A DNA stretch of 64,000 bases, taken from NCBI GenBank assembly GCA_002731825.1, contig PCCS01000048.1, positions 1-64,000 of the forward strand, in the 5' to 3' direction. How positions within the stretch are numbered: the first letter of the stretch is position 1; every line of letters starts with the position of its first letter. Below, piece after piece: positions 9,120 to 18,021 of the stretch. The notes under the pieces are model-generated. The model saw nothing but the letters and a program-made list of their open reading frames with translations. It was not told where the DNA came from and ran no database searches. The translations under genes and the position numbers were made by a program. This DNA comes from Myxococcales bacterium. GTDB lineage: Bacteria > Myxococcota_A > Bradymonadia > UBA7976 > UBA1532.

Positions 9120-10396
9120 GAGAGGGCCTCGAGCGCACCTTCACCGGTGATCGGGTCACCAAAGGTGTTGAGTTCCATACCAAATGCCTGACAGAGGGAC
9201 ACCAGAAGCTGGCTATGAGGAACTGAGTTATACTGAAGATAGCGGCCAGTTCTAAACAATCCACCGGCTGATCCGGCGATGACAAAAGGGACTGATTCAC
9301 AGACGTGAGCCCGACTGTCACCAAGTTCTTTAACCCAGATGAGCAGGGTGTCATCGAAGAGTGTGCCGTCTCCATTTGGATCGGGCGTCTCCCTTAGTTT
9401 ATCGATGATGTAGCCGAATTGTTGGGCGGTCCACTGATGGGCGGCGACCAATTGATTGATATTAGCAACATCATTGTCGGGTGCATGTGACAGTGCATGA
9501 TGGCCTTCAGTGTTTCCAGCCCAGGAGAAAACAACCGGGCTGACCGTGTGAGACAACTGAATGGTTGTCACTTTTGTCATTTCACAGGCAAGCGCTGTGA
9601 CGGCAAGGTCGATTTGTGAGCGCAAGAGCTGAGGTACAGCGGCGTAGTTATCTTTATTCAATCGTCCGGGCGGCGCAGGGGTTTGGCAGGCGGCATCGTT
9701 GTCGGGGAACAACTCCCGTTCAACGCTACGGATCGCATCTAAGTGCCGTTCCAGCTTCACCCTCTCCATCTGCCCTAAACGCCGATGTAGATTATTGAGA
9801 TCGCCCGTGATCATGTCGAGAATGCTTCGACGCCGTAATCGAATATTCTCAAGGACTTGTGCATCTTGGCTGACCCCTCCGAACATGCGCCGATAGACAC
9901 GTCTGGGGTCAGCATCGGGATGGATATATTGACCGGCTGATGCGTAACACATGCGTGTCTGAATCGATGCACCCCAAGGGTCGGTCAAAACCCCAAACTC
10001 CATGGATGGAAATCTATCATCAGCACCGATATGACGCGCGATCACCTGATCGACAGACATCCCGTTGGTGCCAGGTCCATTGCCATTGGTCAGCATGGCC
10101 GCCATGCCGCCTTCGTGATTATTACCGGTCAAAAAATCAATGCCATCGAGAACGAGTAGGTCGTCTCGATAATCACTGAGCGGTGCTAAGAGATTGTTCT
10201 CGGGAAATCGAAAGTTGTTCTCATTGCCCACAGGTCTCCAAAGGTGCGGAACAATGCCATCAGGGCTGAAGAAGATCATCAGGCGACGGGGACCTTGCCG
10301 CGGTTGAGCGCAGACGCGATTATTAAGTATATTGATGAACGGACTTGCCACGATGCCCGCACCAAGCCCTGCCATAAAATTACGTCGCGAAATCAT
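9116..10396 (-). CDS. DUF1552 exported protein (partner of DUF1592)
   Basis: The start at ATG 10396 is set by GGAG about 8 bases upstream and a Tat-like signal MISRRNFMAGLGAGIVAS. The product of 426 residues matches DUF1552 in length and content: MIFFSPDGIVPHLWRP, LLVLDGIDFLTGNNHEGG, and a C-terminal GSAGGLFRTGRYLQY. DUF1552 proteins are related to the sulfatase/alkaline phosphatase-like DUF1501 group and are nearly always encoded beside DUF1592 cytochrome-like proteins. The stop TGA overlaps the DUF1592 ATG, so the pair is translationally coupled. Its chemistry is unknown. Confidence 0.9.
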   Translation of the reverse strand: MISRRNFMAGLGAGIVASPFINILNNRVCAQPRQGPRRLMIFFSPDGIVPHLWRPVGNENNFRFPENNLLAPLSDYRDDLLVLDGIDFLTGNNHEGGMAAMLTNGNGPGTNGMSVDQVIARHIGADDRFPSMEFGVLTDPWGASIQTRMCYASAGQYIHPDADPRRVYRRMFGGVSQDAQVLENIRLRRRSILDMITGDLNNLHRRLGQMERVKLERHLDAIRSVERELFPDNDAACQTPAPPGRLNKDNYAAVPQLLRSQIDLAVTALACEMTKVTTIQLSHTVSPVVFSWAGNTEGHHALSHAPDNDVANINQLVAAHQWTAQQFGYIIDKLRETPDPNGDGTLFDDTLLIWVKELGDSRAHVCESVPFVIAGSAGGLFRTGRYLQYNSVPHSQLLVSLCQAFGMELNTFGDPITGEGALEALS

Positions 10397-10792
10397 CGGC
10401 CGACTCCAAATTGTCTGTGTCCCCGGTGGAAGACAGGCCACGGCGTTAAGAAACAAAAGAATGATAGGGAATGTGTCGCCTGTTTGGCAAGTCTTGGCCA
10501 CCTTTAATGAACGGCTTGGGGCGTTAGAAAGGCCACGAGTACGCACGGGATGAACCGAAGGTAAAAAGCGGGTCCACACTCCCCGTAGACCATGTGGCAC
10601 ACAATGACTTTGCCGAACACATGATGTTTTTTCATCATCCAGGGGTGTTGCGGACTCGAGTCCCGATGGTTTACGGGTCTCAGAGAACCTGTTTGGGCCT
10701 GGTCATGACCCGCTGTAAACAGGTATGGTGCTCTCAGCACGGATGTCATCTACGCATCTGGTTCCCGGACCGATCGACAAAAAGGAGAGTCG
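10397..10792. other. Divergent intergenic region, 396 bp
   Basis: It separates the DUF1552 operon (minus) from the repeat lipoprotein (plus). It contains the Shine-Dalgarno sites of both: GGAG at about 10405 read on the minus strand, and AAAGGAG just before 10793. The DUF1552 frame stays open upstream to about 10600 but without initiation signals. No other element was seen. Confidence 0.5.
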
Positions 10793-11731
10793 ATGCTCAT
10801 TAGAACAATTTTGATTTATCTGGTGGCCTGCGGACTGCTTGCGTGTGAGAACGACGAGACCAAAACGCCTACGATCCAATGCGCCGCCGGTACAATTTTG
10901 AACGGCACTGGAGAGGCGTGTGAAGCCAACTTGGGCGCTGGAAGCGTGATTAACGACGTCGGCCAGGTCGTCATCGATCCAGACGTGATCGCTGCAAACG
11001 AGCGTATCTTGGCCGACGAGCGAGACCAAGCACGGGCCGACGGTCGCAGTGAAGGCATTGCCTCTGTGACGCCGCTCAATTGTGCAGAGGGTACAGCAAT
11101 AAACGAAGCCGGTGATGCCTGCGAGCCTACGTCCGATTATCGGTCCGCTGCCGTCGAAGAAGGCCGTCTAGCAGGAGTGGCATCGGTGACCCCTCTGCGG
11201 TGTGCTGAAGGGGCTGGCATAAATGAAGCGGGTGATGCCTGCGAGCCGACAGCAGAGTACAGAGCGGCCGCGGTCGAAGAAGGTCGCTTGGCTGGTGTCG
11301 CATCGGTTATCCCACTGCGCTGCGACGAGGGGGCCTCCGTCAACTCGACAGGCAACGCTTGCGAACCCAATCTGTCTGCAGATGTGAGCATTGACGACGA
11401 AGACACCATCGTGCCAACCAGCCTATTTGCCGCTGGGATCTGTGAGGGCGCTGGCGGGAACTACTCTGTGGAGACGAGGGTCTGTGACCCAGCTGTCGCA
11501 TCCTATTCCTGTTTTCGAGGTGGATTTTGTGGGGAAGCCGCTCGTTTAGGTCTTGAAATTGATCAGCATCACTTGGGTGTGTTGCCAGAACAAGTCGGCT
11601 GCACGGACAGTCAAGAAGGCATGGAGAGCTGGTCCGTTGGAACGGAGCTCGCCTTTCGCAGTACGGCATCTCTCAACCCAGGTAGCCCCGAGTGGCGCTC
11701 GTTTGCATTGCGATTATGGTTGTGCCGCTAA
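10793..11731 (+). CDS. Lipoprotein with ~41-residue tandem repeats
   Basis: The 312-residue protein has signal MLIRTILIYLVACGLLAC with lipobox LLAC and a good AAAGGAG site upstream. Residues ~30-195 hold four related units, each containing xxxC-A-E-G-x(2)-IN-E-A-G-D-A-C-E-P followed, in the middle copies, by YR-AAAVEEGRLAGVASV; copies two and three are nearly identical. Each unit brings two Cys, probably one disulfide. A unique C-terminal domain (SYSCFRGGFCGEAARLGLE) carries more Cys pairs. No family was recognised; the helix-and-loop repeat looks like a surface stalk. Confidence 0.75.
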   Translation: MLIRTILIYLVACGLLACENDETKTPTIQCAAGTILNGTGEACEANLGAGSVINDVGQVVIDPDVIAANERILADERDQARADGRSEGIASVTPLNCAEGTAINEAGDACEPTSDYRSAAVEEGRLAGVASVTPLRCAEGAGINEAGDACEPTAEYRAAAVEEGRLAGVASVIPLRCDEGASVNSTGNACEPNLSADVSIDDEDTIVPTSLFAAGICEGAGGNYSVETRVCDPAVASYSCFRGGFCGEAARLGLEIDQHHLGVLPEQVGCTDSQEGMESWSVGTELAFRSTASLNPGSPEWRSFALRLWLCR

Positions 11732-11841
11732 TGTGGTGGGTCAGAGCTGATTTTAATGGGACAAGGGGCTCTGAGAGCTAACCTTACCCCACAATGAAAA
11801 ATTCAAGATATCGATGACACTGTGGAGGGGGAAATCGAACG

Positions 11842-13068
11842 ATGCGAACACTCAAGAAATGGGTTTTTTGGATAAGCGGTTTCTCTGTTTTAAGCATTGC
11901 AGTGACTGCGCATGCGCAAAAACCGCAGTTGTACCAACCTTTAAACTCTGCACCGCTGGTCAAAAGTCGACTCAAAGGCCTTAAGGTCATTCGCCAAGGC
12001 GCCTTCAAAACCATTCCCAGCACTCTGAAAGTCAAGCTGGTCAAGGGCCAGACCGTCCAACTGAAAAAACTCAGCGAGACTCTGTTCAAATCCCAATTTG
12101 CTCAGAGAAAAATCCTCAAAAAACTCGTCGGCAAAAAACGGGGGATTCGTGGAAAGGTGAGAATCGAGAGCAATTGGCAAGAGACGAAGGATTTTATCCA
12201 GCTTGCAGCAAGTACGTCCCTGACCGTCGATGACCCTAAGAAACTTCGCAAAGAGTGGAAACAATATCGCTCATTTCTAAAAAATCAAAAGCCGGTCAAT
12301 CTACGCAAATCCAAAGGTAAACCCATTCCCAAAGCCGTCAAAAAGGCCCTCAAAAAGTACAAGAAAAAACTCAGAAAACTGCCACAGAATGACCCCCTTC
12401 GAAAAGCAATGGCCAAGGGCGATGCCGCCCTCCTAAAGGCGATTATAGAAGGACAGGGCGAGCTGCGTGTCGTGCAAACCGTGGTGATCCCAAAGAAACT
12501 CATCAAACTGGAAAAAAAGAGACTTCATATCCCTCAATTTGGCGCAAAGGGCTTTGAATACGCCAAAAAAACACGAAAGCAAAAAGTGCCGTGGGCCATG
12601 ACAAAAACAAAATTTAAGCTCCCCAAGACGGTCCCACCTTTCAAACTTAAAAATGAGGGAAAAAAATACGGATCGAAGGACAACGTCTTTTTCGACATTG
12701 ATGGAAAGCATAAGTTGAACCAGCATTTTTTGACTGGATGGACACTAGAACAAGGATTCGAGTATCATGAACGTTGGAGCTTTCCATCGGGTCATTTGGA
12801 AATACGCGCTGGTGCCGTCTATGCCGTTGGTGTCCGAGTGCCTGTCAAAGCCGAGGCGACTATCTCGCCCACCACTTTTTCAACCATCAGTACCAGTAAT
12901 CAGCTCCTCAAATCTCAAGATATTACGGTCAAAATCAGAGCAAAAGCGTTTAATGGAACCCCCTTGGACTATACCAAAGCAGGCTTGAAAGAAGATGGCC
13001 CCTGGCGGGGTAAGGAAATCCCACTTTATGCCGGTGTGTACGTGAGTTGTTCCTTTCGGGCCCTGTAG
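11842..13068 (+). CDS. Lysine-rich exported protein, N-terminal part (probably interrupted gene)
   Basis: Initiation is strong (GGAGGGGG before ATG 11842), with signal peptide WISGFSVLSIAVTAHAQ. The 408-residue frame is extremely Lys-rich with little Arg or Cys. It stops at TAG 13066-13068, but the next frame at 13123 is in the same phase, lacks a ribosome site and continues the same composition. Between them frame 3 is open from 13053 to about 13148 and reads ENLGTFKGLQVWGIERLF in the same style. The simplest reading is one ~870-residue gene carrying a -1 and a compensating +1 shift. Function is not recognised. Confidence 0.65.
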   Translation: MRTLKKWVFWISGFSVLSIAVTAHAQKPQLYQPLNSAPLVKSRLKGLKVIRQGAFKTIPSTLKVKLVKGQTVQLKKLSETLFKSQFAQRKILKKLVGKKRGIRGKVRIESNWQETKDFIQLAASTSLTVDDPKKLRKEWKQYRSFLKNQKPVNLRKSKGKPIPKAVKKALKKYKKKLRKLPQNDPLRKAMAKGDAALLKAIIEGQGELRVVQTVVIPKKLIKLEKKRLHIPQFGAKGFEYAKKTRKQKVPWAMTKTKFKLPKTVPPFKLKNEGKKYGSKDNVFFDIDGKHKLNQHFLTGWTLEQGFEYHERWSFPSGHLEIRAGAVYAVGVRVPVKAEATISPTTFSTISTSNQLLKSQDITVKIRAKAFNGTPLDYTKAGLKEDGPWRGKEIPLYAGVYVSCSFRAL

Positions 13069-13122
13069 AAAACCTGGGTACGTTCAAGGGACTGCAAGTT
13101 TGGGGCATCGAAAGACTTTTCA

Positions 13123-14451
13123 ATGGAAATGCAGCCGCCATTTGGAAATGAAAAGTTGGCAATTGGACGAACCAACGAGGCTCTTGCGCAAAAGAAGAAA
13201 CAAAAGGCAGAAATATGGATTCCCTCAAGCATCACGCAAACGGAGTTAAATCTCGGTATTGGAAAGATTGGTGCCAAACTCGGGGCTAAACTGACTGGTA
13301 AGGGCAAAGTCCTTTTAGACTACAGAGCCAAGGTCGGGAAAGACTGGGTCAAAGGCAGTGCGAAGACCCTTGAATTTACAAAATTTAAGTTCGAAAAGGA
13401 AAAATTTACCCTGAATAAACTCACCCTTGGCCAAGACCGTAAAACCCGCAGCTTTGGTTATCGGATCGGGAATCCAAGATACAATATCAAATTGTACCTA
13501 ACCCCCGGCATCAATATCTTCGCAAATGTCAAAGTCGACTACCTTTTTGACTCGTTTAAACGCAGCTGGGATTACGAGTTTTGGTTGGATAGTTTTAAGA
13601 TCACATTGGTCGACGGAACATTGCCCACTCATGCAAACACCACGACTGACGTTGACCTGACAAAGATCGGCACACAATCGTCGGAGAAATGGTCGGGCAA
13701 TAAGTTGCTGTGGGTTTGTCTCGAAGAAGTGCAGAAAAATGGAAAGTCTTACAAACCAAAACGATTCTTGGGTATTTCAAAGAAAAGCCGCCGAATCGAA
13801 GCAGGAGACAAATGTGGAACGCGACAGTATGTCCAGATCGAGGGCGAGAACCGAAAGAAACCCTTAAGTTTCGGCGACAACGTCCTGCTGGCAAGCCCTG
13901 TTTCGACCAGCATCATTTTCTGCGCTGATAAGAAAAACAATACGCTGTGTGGAAACACATCGATGACGTACAAGAAAATCCCATTTAGTTTAAAGAATAT
14001 GGACCATACGGGCCGGCGGGTTAAATATGGTTTACTATTTGGCTATCAGCCTGTGTTTGTCAGTATGGCACATAAAAATATCAAAAGAGCGGGTACTAAA
14101 AATACACTCGGTCTCTCCGGCGACTATGGCCTGACCACATTTAAATTCTATGATGCAAAAAATAAGACAGCCAAGCGCGCCATCAAGCACGGAGACATCG
14201 TAAAAATTAAAATTTCCAACGGTCTCTGGCTCTCCAGCAAAGAGCATCTTTATAAGGGAAAGCATCACACGTCGTTGCTTCCACGCTTCAAAGTACACGT
14301 CAAACCAAGAACACCACCCGCTCTCAGCTACAAATGTCCAAAGGGATGGGCATTAAAGACCACGCCCAAGCCACCGTATGGCCCGCAAGACACTCTGGGT
14401 CCTGTTTGTGTCAAAGGCAGCAAAATGAGGCAGATAGCAGAGATTAAATAA
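13123..14451 (+). CDS. Lysine-rich exported protein, C-terminal part
   Basis: This 442-residue frame has no Shine-Dalgarno sequence and no signal peptide and lies in phase with the preceding Lys-rich frame, so it is probably the distal part of the same protein; the true join lies near 13140-13150. Segments such as KHGDIVKIKISNGLWLSS and RFLGISKKSRRIEAGDKCG look like beta-rich, possibly trefoil-like repeats, but that is a weak impression. The tail (YKCPKGWALKTTPKPPYG) has two Cys. Function is unknown. Confidence 0.6.
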   Translation: MEMQPPFGNEKLAIGRTNEALAQKKKQKAEIWIPSSITQTELNLGIGKIGAKLGAKLTGKGKVLLDYRAKVGKDWVKGSAKTLEFTKFKFEKEKFTLNKLTLGQDRKTRSFGYRIGNPRYNIKLYLTPGINIFANVKVDYLFDSFKRSWDYEFWLDSFKITLVDGTLPTHANTTTDVDLTKIGTQSSEKWSGNKLLWVCLEEVQKNGKSYKPKRFLGISKKSRRIEAGDKCGTRQYVQIEGENRKKPLSFGDNVLLASPVSTSIIFCADKKNNTLCGNTSMTYKKIPFSLKNMDHTGRRVKYGLLFGYQPVFVSMAHKNIKRAGTKNTLGLSGDYGLTTFKFYDAKNKTAKRAIKHGDIVKIKISNGLWLSSKEHLYKGKHHTSLLPRFKVHVKPRTPPALSYKCPKGWALKTTPKPPYGPQDTLGPVCVKGSKMRQIAEIK

Positions 14452-14718
14452 GGCCTCCGATGTCTGGATCGCAGGCAATTCAGCTCAAGCTCATTGGGGA
14501 CCAATGAGTCAGGACACATCATCATTCCCTCGAGGTTTCCTGGTCGATGAGTTGTCAAACTACCCAAGTGGAACTCAACAACGGGCAACACTCATACCGG
14601 CTACGATCTATGCTTGTCAGGCGTGGTCACAGCGTCGAAAACCAGTACACAGTATGTTTTTTATTCTTGTCTAGACAGAATTGCTTCGACACACAGAACG
14701 GCTGACGGGTTGCGCGGA

Positions 14719-14762
14719 CAAAAAAAATCACGCCTACAGTGAAACCGTAGACGCGATTTTTA
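14719..14762. terminator. Rho-independent terminator, bidirectional
   Basis: On the minus strand the stem AAATCGCGTCTAC pairs with GTAGGCGTGATTT, 13 bp with two G-U wobbles, and is followed by a run of eight T, giving a clean terminator for the 14788-15528 gene. On the plus strand the same stem is followed by TTTTTA and could also stop transcription from the Lys-rich gene upstream. Confidence 0.85.
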
Positions 14763-14787
14763 AACCGCTAAAAACGATCAGGTACGC

Positions 14788-15528
14788 TTAGCGCATACCG
14801 ACTTGATCGTCTTTCATGTCCTTGACGGAGGTCTTCTTGAGCTTCTTTTTGTTCCATTTGGAAGCCTTGTGCATCATGTATGCGAAGACAGCCTTCTTTG
14901 GAATTTCGATGGTGTTGGTGGTCTTACCACCACCGCTCACGCCCACTTTGACCTTCATGCCGTTTGGTGTAATACCTTCGACAGACCCACCACCGTTTGA
15001 TGTAACGGAATTGGCAAGTTTCGCTTCCATCACGATCCAAACGCCACTGACGATTCGTGCATTGCCTTTGTCTTTGAAGAATTTGAGTGCGTTCTTCTTG
15101 TCTTTGTTGATTGCGTCCTTCATGTAGCCCTTAGGCACGTTCATCAGCACCAATTTTAAGCTGGCTTTCTTGCTGGCCGTTCGGCTGTAAGATGCTTTGC
15201 CGTCCCAACCGACGTATTGAACGCCTGCACTGGAGACAAACTTCTTATCGCTGGAACTCTTGATAGAATAGACGTCTGAAGTGTCGATCTTCTTCTTGAA
15301 GTACTTCGCATTCATATGCTTATCGACTTCCATACCGTAGGATGAACGCTTGTTACCAAAAGAGCCAAGCTTTACGTTCTGAGCACCTGCTGTCCAATAG
15401 TGCATATTTCCGTACTTGAAGCCTTTTTTAGTAATTTTGCCATCGCTTTTACGAGCGAAAGACGATGTCGTCGTTCCGAAAAGAAACGCGAGAGAAAAAA
15501 CGAGAGCGAATGCCGTAGCCTTCTTCAT
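14788..15528 (-). CDS. Lysine-rich exported protein of unknown function
   Basis: The 246-residue product has a clear signal peptide (ATAFALVFSLAFLFGTTTSSFA) and a GAGGAG site before ATG 15528. The mature protein is Lys/Ser/Gly rich, beta-prone and strongly basic, like the interrupted protein at 11842-14451, so the two may act together or share origin. It has no Cys. A strong terminator follows at 14719-14762. No family was recognised. Confidence 0.7.
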   Translation of the reverse strand: MKKATAFALVFSLAFLFGTTTSSFARKSDGKITKKGFKYGNMHYWTAGAQNVKLGSFGNKRSSYGMEVDKHMNAKYFKKKIDTSDVYSIKSSSDKKFVSSAGVQYVGWDGKASYSRTASKKASLKLVLMNVPKGYMKDAINKDKKNALKFFKDKGNARIVSGVWIVMEAKLANSVTSNGGGSVEGITPNGMKVKVGVSGGGKTTNTIEIPKKAVFAYMMHKASKWNKKKLKKTSVKDMKDDQVGMR

Positions 15529-16094
15529 ATGTATCTACTCCTCAAGAGAGAGTGTGATTGAAATTTGAGAAGCCGGCGACGGCCTCCCCCCTAGTCTATT
15601 TTGCTTTACACGCCAAAAGCGCGTTCAACCGACGAAGTGGGTTTTGAAATATTCATGGGCTGTGCATTTTTTTCTTTTGCGCTGCCGCCACCCCCTCCGT
15701 GACCCGGGGAGTCTGTTCCAATCATATTTGTTTGGCAACCGAATTCGTGATCAATCGTCCCGTCTCAAAAGACCCTCTTTTTCTTCGATGAGAGTGTACC
15801 GTACCCCCAGACCTTAGGCACCCAGGTGGGCTTGTCTTATGATCTAGCATGACGTTTGCACTTGAAAGTCCAGTGTGATCGTGACGTTGCGTTCCTGGCG
15901 GCTCGTCTCCAATCTATTGTGCCCGACCATCCCGTTACACCAAGAGCTCCAGAGTGTGAGTTCAAAATAATTTGACTGCCAGAGTCGGTCACGCGTTCGT
16001 CTGTCGGTAAAATTGAATGTTGGAATCCGATTAGATGGTGTACGCTCACCAACACATTTTGGGCTTAAAACCGCCCCTATCAGGAGTATAACTT
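15529..16094. other. Divergent intergenic region, 566 bp
   Basis: It lies between the Lys-rich gene (minus) and csoR (plus). It contains GAGGAG for the former and CAGGAG at 16081-16086 for csoR. The segment ACCGCCCCTAT at about 16071 looks like a degenerate half of a CsoR-type site but has no matching second half. No convincing gene was seen. Confidence 0.45.
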
Positions 16095-16376
16095 TTGGGT
16101 AAACACCCTGACCATAGTGCCAACCTTAATCGCGTTAAGAGAATCCGGGGACAGATAGATGGGATTGAGCGGATGATTTTGGACAACCGGTACTGTCCTG
16201 ACATACTGAATCAAACAAAAGCTGTGGGGTCGGCCATCAGAAGCCTCGAATCAAGCCTACTAAAACGGCATCTTGAGCACTGTGTTGCGAATGCTTTTGA
16301 GCAATCTGATGAGGTAGAACGGGGCAAAAAGATCAATGAACTTCTAGAAATTTTTAGCCGGCGACTCGACAAATAG
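16095..16376 (+). CDS. csoR: CsoR-family copper-sensing repressor
   Basis: The all-helical 93-residue protein belongs to the CsoR/RcnR (DUF156) family. The copper ligands of CsoR, Cys-His-Cys at spacing 25 and 4, are exactly reproduced as C34, H59 and C63, which argues for Cu(I) rather than the His/Cys pattern of RcnR or the Cys-rich CstR pattern. The start is a TTG at 16095: CAGGAG lies 8 bases upstream and there is no closer ATG. A matching operator lies between this gene and the next (16467-16483), so CsoR probably represses the downstream metal genes. Confidence 0.9.
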   Translation: MGKHPDHSANLNRVKRIRGQIDGIERMILDNRYCPDILNQTKAVGSAIRSLESSLLKRHLEHCVANAFEQSDEVERGKKINELLEIFSRRLDK

Positions 16377-16459
16377 AGTGATTGAAAAACACTGTCTTCC
16401 AAAATTTAGAATTCGCTTGAACCGCTCTCTATACGCTGCTTGCGCAGGCTGATTTGAGT

Positions 16460-16489
16460 TTGACAAATACCGGGTGGGGGTATTATTTT
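16460..16489 (+). promoter_or_regulatory. Promoter overlapped by a CsoR operator
   Basis: TTGACA (16460-16465) is followed by an A/T-rich -10 region (TATTAT/TATTTT, 16481-16489). Between them lies ATACCGGGTGGGGGTAT (16467-16483): an inverted repeat ATACC/GGTAT around a G-rich centre. This G-rich core with ATACC/GGTAT ends is the known style of CsoR sites. Binding would cover the spacer and block polymerase, with copper releasing it. The regulated genes are those starting at 16523. Confidence 0.75.
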
Positions 16490-16522
16490 ATGGGGGCATC
16501 TGTTGACTGAGAGTACCGCGTG

Positions 16523-17161
16523 ATGAGGCGACCAGTTTGTGGGATCGTGCTCCTTTTTGGGCTGACATTAGCAGCGCAAGAGGCTGCGACGCATCCGGTT
16601 ACATTCGAAGATGGATTGGCGTTTTCGGCAATATTTCAACCCAGGTCAACGCTGATTGAAGGTGGCTACACCCTATCTCGGCACATCGCTGTCGGCTCCA
16701 CCTATGCCCGCATCCAAACAGAGGACGGCGGCATTCACGCTGGCTTTGCACACTTAAATGCGCTGGTATTTCGACATAATGGGTCCGGCAGTCAGGGGAA
16801 CTTATACCTCAGTGCGGGTGCAGGCGGAGGTCTGTATGACGATGAAGTAGCCGAGCTGGGTTACGCGTCATTACAGCTCGATTACGAAACAATGCGCTTT
16901 TATACAGCCTTGATGTCTCGCGCCGTCTCAGATGGCTCAGCGCTCAAATACAGAGCGACCTATCGAATTGGTTTTGCGCCCTACGTGGCGCCCTATAATT
17001 CTCTACAGTCTTGGCTCGTTGCGCAAACCATGTACATGCCCGAAATGAACGATGATTTGAATTTTATGCTCTTACTTCGGTTCTTCTACAAGACGGTCTT
17101 GTGGGAACTGGGCGGAGACCTGAACGGGCTGCCATGGATTCAGATGATGGTGCATTATTAG
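16523..17161 (+). CDS. Exported beta-barrel-like protein, copper-regulated
   Basis: The product is about 212 residues; I use ATG 16523, preceded by an in-frame GTG. The signal peptide is GIVLLFGLTLAAQEAATHP. Strands of alternating character rich in Gly, Tyr and Phe follow (LYLSAGAGGGLYDD, LQLDYETMRFYTALM, RATYRIGFAPYV) and the chain ends WIQMMVHY with a C-terminal aromatic, consistent with an outer-membrane barrel. It is the first gene behind the CsoR operator and 8 bases from the HMA gene, so it probably serves metal handling. The family is not known to me. Confidence 0.7.
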   Translation: MRRPVCGIVLLFGLTLAAQEAATHPVTFEDGLAFSAIFQPRSTLIEGGYTLSRHIAVGSTYARIQTEDGGIHAGFAHLNALVFRHNGSGSQGNLYLSAGAGGGLYDDEVAELGYASLQLDYETMRFYTALMSRAVSDGSALKYRATYRIGFAPYVAPYNSLQSWLVAQTMYMPEMNDDLNFMLLLRFFYKTVLWELGGDLNGLPWIQMMVHY

Positions 17162-17169
17162 GAGAGCAT

Positions 17170-17529
17170 ATGAATTGTTTTAAACTCATTGTCGGTGTTG
17201 TGGTGATGCTCATGTGTCCCTTCATCGTTTATGCGAATGGACCGGCTCCCTACGCGACCATCACCGTTAAAGGAATGGTTTGTTCCTTTTGTGTTCAGGG
17301 CGTCGAGAAGAAGTTAATGGAATTGAAAGGTGTTGAAAAAGTCACCGTTAATCTGAAGAAGAAGACCGTCTTGGTCTGGACGGCTAAAAATGCGTCTCTG
17401 AGCGACTTGGATATGCGGAACGCAATTCAGTCGGCCGGCTATAATATCGAATCAATCCTGCGACAAGAGACGAGCCCTAAAGTAAGGTCGAGTGTTGATC
17501 GCACCGCGTCTCCGATATTCAGTCGTTGA
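17170..17529 (+). CDS. Exported heavy-metal-associated (MerP-like) protein
   Basis: ATG 17170 follows GGAGAG at 17161. A signal peptide (KLIVGVVVMLMCPFIVYA) precedes one HMA domain with the metal site GMVCSFC (C38, C41), the ferredoxin-like fold pattern VEKKLMELKGVEKVTVNLKKKTV, and a ~25-residue extension. It resembles periplasmic MerP or CopZ-type carriers and would hand Cu(I) or another soft metal to a membrane partner. It overlaps the next gene by TTGA, so the two are coupled. Confidence 0.85.
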   Translation: MNCFKLIVGVVVMLMCPFIVYANGPAPYATITVKGMVCSFCVQGVEKKLMELKGVEKVTVNLKKKTVLVWTAKNASLSDLDMRNAIQSAGYNIESILRQETSPKVRSSVDRTASPIFSR

Positions 17530-17888
17530 ATAAACTCCTTTCTTTTGCTGCGCTTTTCACATCCGTAGGCACCTTATTTTGCTGTGCCTTACCGGCGTTA
17601 TTCGTTGTCCTCGGTGCTGGGGCCACATTCGCAGCCCTCACCGAAACCGTCCCCGCAATTTTGATATTGGGTGAACACAAAGAACTCATTTTTGTCTTCG
17701 GTGGTCTGTGTCTTGGCTTAGCGTGGTTTGGCTCTACGCGCACGCAACCCGTCGAATGCGCCATCGAGGGCGATGGAGAAACGGCCTGTGAGACGACCCA
17801 ACGCTGGACGCGACCCATGCTTATCGTATCGAGCATCATGTACGGTCTCGGTGCGGGTGTCGCCTATCTATTGCCACTTTTTATGTGA
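17526..17888 (+). CDS. MerT-like inner-membrane metal transport protein
   Basis: The 120-residue protein starts at TTG 17526, whose last bases form the TGA of the HMA gene. The first helix carries vicinal cysteines in LFCCALPALFVVLGAGA, as in MerT, where a Cys pair in the first helix accepts metal from MerP. Two further helices (LIFVFGGLCLGLAWFG and IVSSIMYGLGAGVAYLLPLFM) and a Cys-containing loop (PVECAIEGDGETACETT) parallel the three-helix MerT layout. The assignment to MerT-like is by layout, and the metal is probably copper from context. Confidence 0.7.
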   Translation: MNKLLSFAALFTSVGTLFCCALPALFVVLGAGATFAALTETVPAILILGEHKELIFVFGGLCLGLAWFGSTRTQPVECAIEGDGETACETTQRWTRPMLIVSSIMYGLGAGVAYLLPLFM

Positions 17889-18021
17889 GACAAAGTCGTC
17901 TGTGCGCAATCCACGGCTCATTTTTCAATGGATTTCATTACAAATGACTTAGCCTGTGTATTCGCGACCTCAACGGGTCTCACTTGCGGACGATGGACGT
18001 GAACTGGGGCTAGAGATTACG

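Noticed and set aside
13053-13148. Programmed ribosomal frameshifting in the Lys-rich gene
   Set aside because: Two opposite shifts would be needed and no slippery heptamer with a downstream structure was seen; mutation or sequence error is simpler.
15837-16055. Minus-strand 72-residue frame upstream of csoR
   Set aside because: Composition unlike real proteins here and no initiation signal.
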